Assembly (NCBI RefSeq): GCF_037975245.1
Contig: NC_092571.1
Coordinates: 7,544,501 to 7,608,500 of the forward strand
Source of the DNA: Apostichopus japonicus
Taxonomy: Eukaryota; Echinodermata; Holothuroidea; Aspidochirotida; Stichopodidae
Reading direction: 5' to 3'
Length of the DNA: 64,000 bases
Position 1 is the first letter of the stretch; the number at the start of each line of letters is the position of its first letter. Below the pieces are notes generated by a model, which saw only the letters and a list, made by a program, of their open reading frames with translations, was not told where the DNA came from and made no database searches. Positions 62,601 through 64,000 of this stretch are shown one piece after another. The translations under genes and the position numbers were made by a program.

Positions 62601-64000
62601 AGGGTTACTTGGTTAGACGAGGTTAGTCATCCCAAGGCCCTCTTAAATATAATTGTTATAAAAAGCCATTGGTGTTAATGCAATATTAATTGTGAATCTA
62701 AGAACTAATAAGTAACAAGATCATAAAAAGAGTTAAACAGCTAACTGAACGATACAGACTGAGTTAATCTCTGTTGTTTCATATTGATGCAGCCCTGCTG
62801 CAGGTGATCTTGCAGCTGCTGCAGCTTTTTTTTTGACATGGTTCCTTGTTAGATTTAGTTGAATGAGTAACCAACATGTGCAGCTATCCAAAGACAAGAA
62901 ATTTTGTGGAATATAAAAATGAATGTTTAAGACCGTTATCATGATTTATGCTTAAAATATCTTGTTGTAAAGACTTTCACACCGGACTGTTTCCGACATT
63001 TGTATAAATTTCCAAAAGTTTTCTCTGTTTACCTGTCGTACTTGTTTACTTCGGTATATAAAGTTATTAGAAATGCAGTAATCACACATATATCAGTCTC
63101 CATGAGTATTGTATATGAATTAATTTACTAGGTCACTACGGCTACCTTGGATTTAATCAGTTACACCATCACAGACTGGCTGGTGAAACATAAAATGCAG
63201 TAATCACACATATATATCGGTCTCCATGAGTGTTGTATATGAATTAATTTACTAGGTCACTACGGCTACCTTGGATTTAATCAGTTACACCATCACAGAC
63301 TGGCTGGTGAAACATAAAATGCAGTAATCACACATATATCAGTCTCCATGAGTGTTGTATATGAATTAATTCACTAGGTCTTTACTGCTACCCTGGATTT
63401 AATCAGTTACACCATCGCAGACTGGCTGGTGAAACATAAAATGACCAAGAACGACACAAGCTATGTCGTGGAGAACGTCCTGCCGGAACTCATGGGCCGA
63501 ATTGGGGACACGGTAATTTGAATGTTGCTTGGAACTTTTATTTTTATGATGCCTTGTATTTATAATGTACACTGAACTTAGGAACAAAGTGAGTTGGCAC
63601 ATGTCTACATGTTACTTTCCCTCGCCAATAAAATAAAGAACAGCCTGAGACTGTACTTGGGTGTGATAAGAATGCCTGCAACAAATGTGGTTGAGAGTGA
63701 TGATTTTAAGTGTCAATCAGTCAGAAACTAGACATTTAGTCCCCCCTCCTCCCCCCCCCCAAGCTGTCATTCCTCTCAGGAGTTGGATTAACATAGGAAG
63801 GTAAAGCACTTCAAGAGTTTTCTCAATCTCTTAAATCATCTTGACTGTATAAACCCCAATCTGTCTTTTGACAAGTATCTAATAAATCACCATCATTTGT
63901 CTCACCACCCTTACAGACCTTCCAGTTGTAGAAGTCCCATTTCTGTGTAATATTACATAATTTCAGTTACCCTTGGCACGAAGCCGGGACGGAGGAGGCA
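47627..64000 (+). CDS. CEP104: CEP104 orthologue, N-terminal half (runs off the window)
   Basis: Eleven exons join in phase to 528 residues: 47627-47831, 48468-48549, 50131-50269, 50404-50594, 51398-51507, 53851-53906, 55072-55227, 58457-58611, 61591-61780, 62070-62234 and 63378-63512. A twelfth probably starts at 63967 and is cut by the window end. The start MPHKLSFRVLHATSTDSGYS and then KLQLLAHQFLI match the N-terminal jelly-roll domain of CEP104. Diagnostic stretches follow: ARELKSVHIDAVGQYLRLVL, SPMDDLAFDMYQDPEVAQII, a coiled coil (YDVAKRLKQAIVDLQK; EDYDLAKVKK), a basic Ser/Pro/Arg linker (about residues 335-385) and the TOG domain beginning near EASGAIDTFGEQT (about 420 on). CEP104 caps and elongates ciliary-tip microtubules, works with CEP97/CP110 and EB proteins, and is a Joubert syndrome gene in people. 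The zinc-finger region lies beyond the window. Confidence 0.93.
51507..51830. repeat. Tandem duplication of an intron start including the splice donor
   Basis: About 160 bp beginning at the exon-5 donor (CGTAAGTAG, TTACATGCTGGTCGACAATT) are repeated directly from about 51671 (TGTAAGTAA and the same block). The second copy retains a donor-like GTAAGT but no exon before it. Confidence 0.75.
51953..52626. mobile_element. Inverted-repeat element with AGTATA flanks
   Basis: Left end CAGGGATGAAAG, right end reverse-complemented CAGGGATGTAAG. AGTATA directly abuts both ends (51947-51952 and 52627-52632). The 674-bp interior holds a local tandem duplication (GAGCTAGCCTAACATAACGA twice, at about 52421 and 52500). 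The ends are hAT-like but only six flanking bases match, so the superfamily is uncertain. Confidence 0.65.
52640..52760. repeat. Dispersed repeat, copy shared with 42470-42605
   Basis: Same order of blocks as at 42470-42605, for example ACTGTTTATACTGTCA and GTCCCAACTGGCT. It lies just after the inverted-repeat element at 51953-52626, which may have inserted into a longer copy. Confidence 0.65.
53150..53520. repeat. Degenerate minisatellite rich in GAGATCTCGCGAGAAG
   Basis: Around 12 units of roughly 25-35 bp built on (A/T)GAGATCTCGCGAGAAGTTT. At least three contain the perfect palindrome TCTCGCGAGA; others are CpG-decayed (TCTCACAAGA, TCTTGCG). It lies in the CEP104 intron between exons 5 and 6. 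Confidence 0.8.
54051..54405. mobile_element. hAT-type MITE with 8-bp target duplication
   Basis: Left end CAGGGGGGTAGGAGC, right end reverse-complemented CAGGGGGTAGGAAGC. The flanks are AGGGTGGC and AGGGTGAC (7 of 8 identical). It is 355 bp, with GGGGGCACATGCCCCC near the left end and GTGCCCCCCCA near the right, as in the element at 59559-60217. It is in a CEP104 intron. Confidence 0.75.
55265..56400. repeat. Degenerate intronic repeat with GTATCAAGTTGACATGATAT-like motif
   Basis: The motif (AGTATCAAGTTGAC, TTGATAT, GACTTGTTACA) recurs at irregular spacing of roughly 100 bp on both sides of the dispersed repeat at 55943-56070, which interrupts it. The units are old and diverged. Confidence 0.5.
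55943..56070 (-). repeat. Dispersed repeat with hammerhead-like core, copy 2
   Basis: Inverted partner of 117-237. On the minus strand the core (56055-56015) reads GCCT, CTGAAGA, then A, GATCC/GGATC hairpin, GAA, GCGTC and AGGCC. This copy has the correct C at the first core position that copy 1 lacks, but GAAG instead of GAAA. Confidence 0.5.
56401..58456. other. CEP104 intron between exons 7 and 8
   Basis: AT-rich intron with a C-rich tract (57095-57165) and G-rich tract (58036-58075). I found no exon, transposon end or RNA gene in it. Confidence 0.5.
59205..60500. repeat. Tandem repeat of about 215-220 bp interrupted by a transposon
   Basis: Blocks ATCCGAGAATAGCATAATTC with GCTCACTGTTTGAGGCACAT, GTCACACGAACATCACCA and TTAGGCCAAGGCTA recur three times (for example at 59262, 59477 and 60419; at 59350 and 60234). 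When the 667 bp of the hAT element and its duplication are removed, the second pair is spaced 217 bp. It lies in a CEP104 intron. Confidence 0.7.
59559..60217. mobile_element. hAT-type MITE with exact 8-bp duplication and preserved empty site
   Basis: Perfect 14-bp TIRs CAAGGGCGGCGGAA; AACTCACC on both sides (59551-59558 and 60218-60225). The pre-insertion sequence survives in the neighbouring tandem unit at about 60482-60510, which reads GCCGATCACACAACTCACCA without interruption. Length 659 bp, no transposase frame. The interior carries the same TTGTACGCTCCGCGCCAACC stretch as the two elements at 45-46 kb. Confidence 0.92.
60880..61016. repeat. (ATT)n-rich simple sequence
   Basis: Imperfect TTA/TTG trinucleotide repeats in a CEP104 intron. 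Confidence 0.85.
62325..62590. repeat. (AGTC)n then (ATTT)n simple repeats
   Basis: About 20 GTCA-type tetranucleotides with a higher-order AGCTAGTC pattern (62325-62415), followed by TTTA/TTGA tetranucleotides to 62590. Located in the CEP104 intron after exon 10. Confidence 0.9.
63072..63440 (+). repeat. Tandem triplication of the 5' half of a CEP104 exon
   Basis: A 122-124 bp unit occurs three times. Each contains the end of the intron (GAATTAATTTACTAG) and the first about 63 exon bases (ATLDLISYTI, DWLVKHKM). Only the third copy continues into the full exon with a donor at 63513. The first two break off at ATGCAGTAATC, have no GT donor, and so should be skipped. Confidence 0.85.
63513..63966. 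other. CEP104 intron before the truncated last exon
   Basis: It starts GTAATT and ends TTTCAG. It contains C-rich sequence at 63739-63760. The following 34 bases begin LPLARSRDGG in phase 0 and are cut by the window end. Confidence 0.55.

Overview
The window is animal nuclear DNA. Genes are split into many short exons with GT-AG junctions, introns are long and AT-rich, and there are many DNA transposons, LINE fragments and microsatellites. One gene is a clear orthologue of the ciliary-tip protein CEP104. No protein signature fixes the species. The gene content and the C-rich hAT-type repeats fit a marine invertebrate deuterostome, perhaps an echinoderm, but that is inference. All spliced models below were built by eye, by matching splice sites and codon phase across every junction.

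Layout. 2.0-9.9 kb (+): an immunoglobulin-superfamily membrane receptor (signal peptide, V-like and C2-like domains, transmembrane exon), with a decayed third module interrupted by a Tigger/pogo-type element. 11.7-21.0 kb (+): coiled-coil exons ending in a MYND-type zinc finger; a 5'-truncated LINE lies antisense in one intron. 21.9 kb (+): one possible orphan exon. 24.0-27.0 kb (+): a complete SLC16/monocarboxylate-transporter-like gene in four exons. 27.9-30.4 kb: a tiny perfect hairpin, a possible receptor relic, a second decayed LINE and a very long tetranucleotide satellite. 31.5-42.9 kb (-): a large gene for an N-terminally membrane-anchored protein with dozens of 20-residue acidic/threonine repeats, enlarged by duplication of symmetrical phase-0 exon cassettes. 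44-46.3 kb: a tRNA-derived SINE-like unit and nested hAT-type elements. 47.6-64.0 kb (+): the N-terminal half of CEP104, running off the window end, with several transposons and a partly triplicated exon in its introns.

The most unusual item is the minus-strand repeat gene. Its 14 predicted exons join in frame to about 2,050 residues. A block of about 2.7 kb carrying four exons has been copied almost unchanged at an offset of exactly 2,850 bp, and the exon phases let each copy extend the protein without a frameshift. The mobile-element record is also well resolved: several elements have readable terminal inverted repeats and target duplications, one is nested in another, and one has its empty site preserved nearby. 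The genes appear functionally unrelated to each other; this is ordinary clustering along a chromosome, not an operon.
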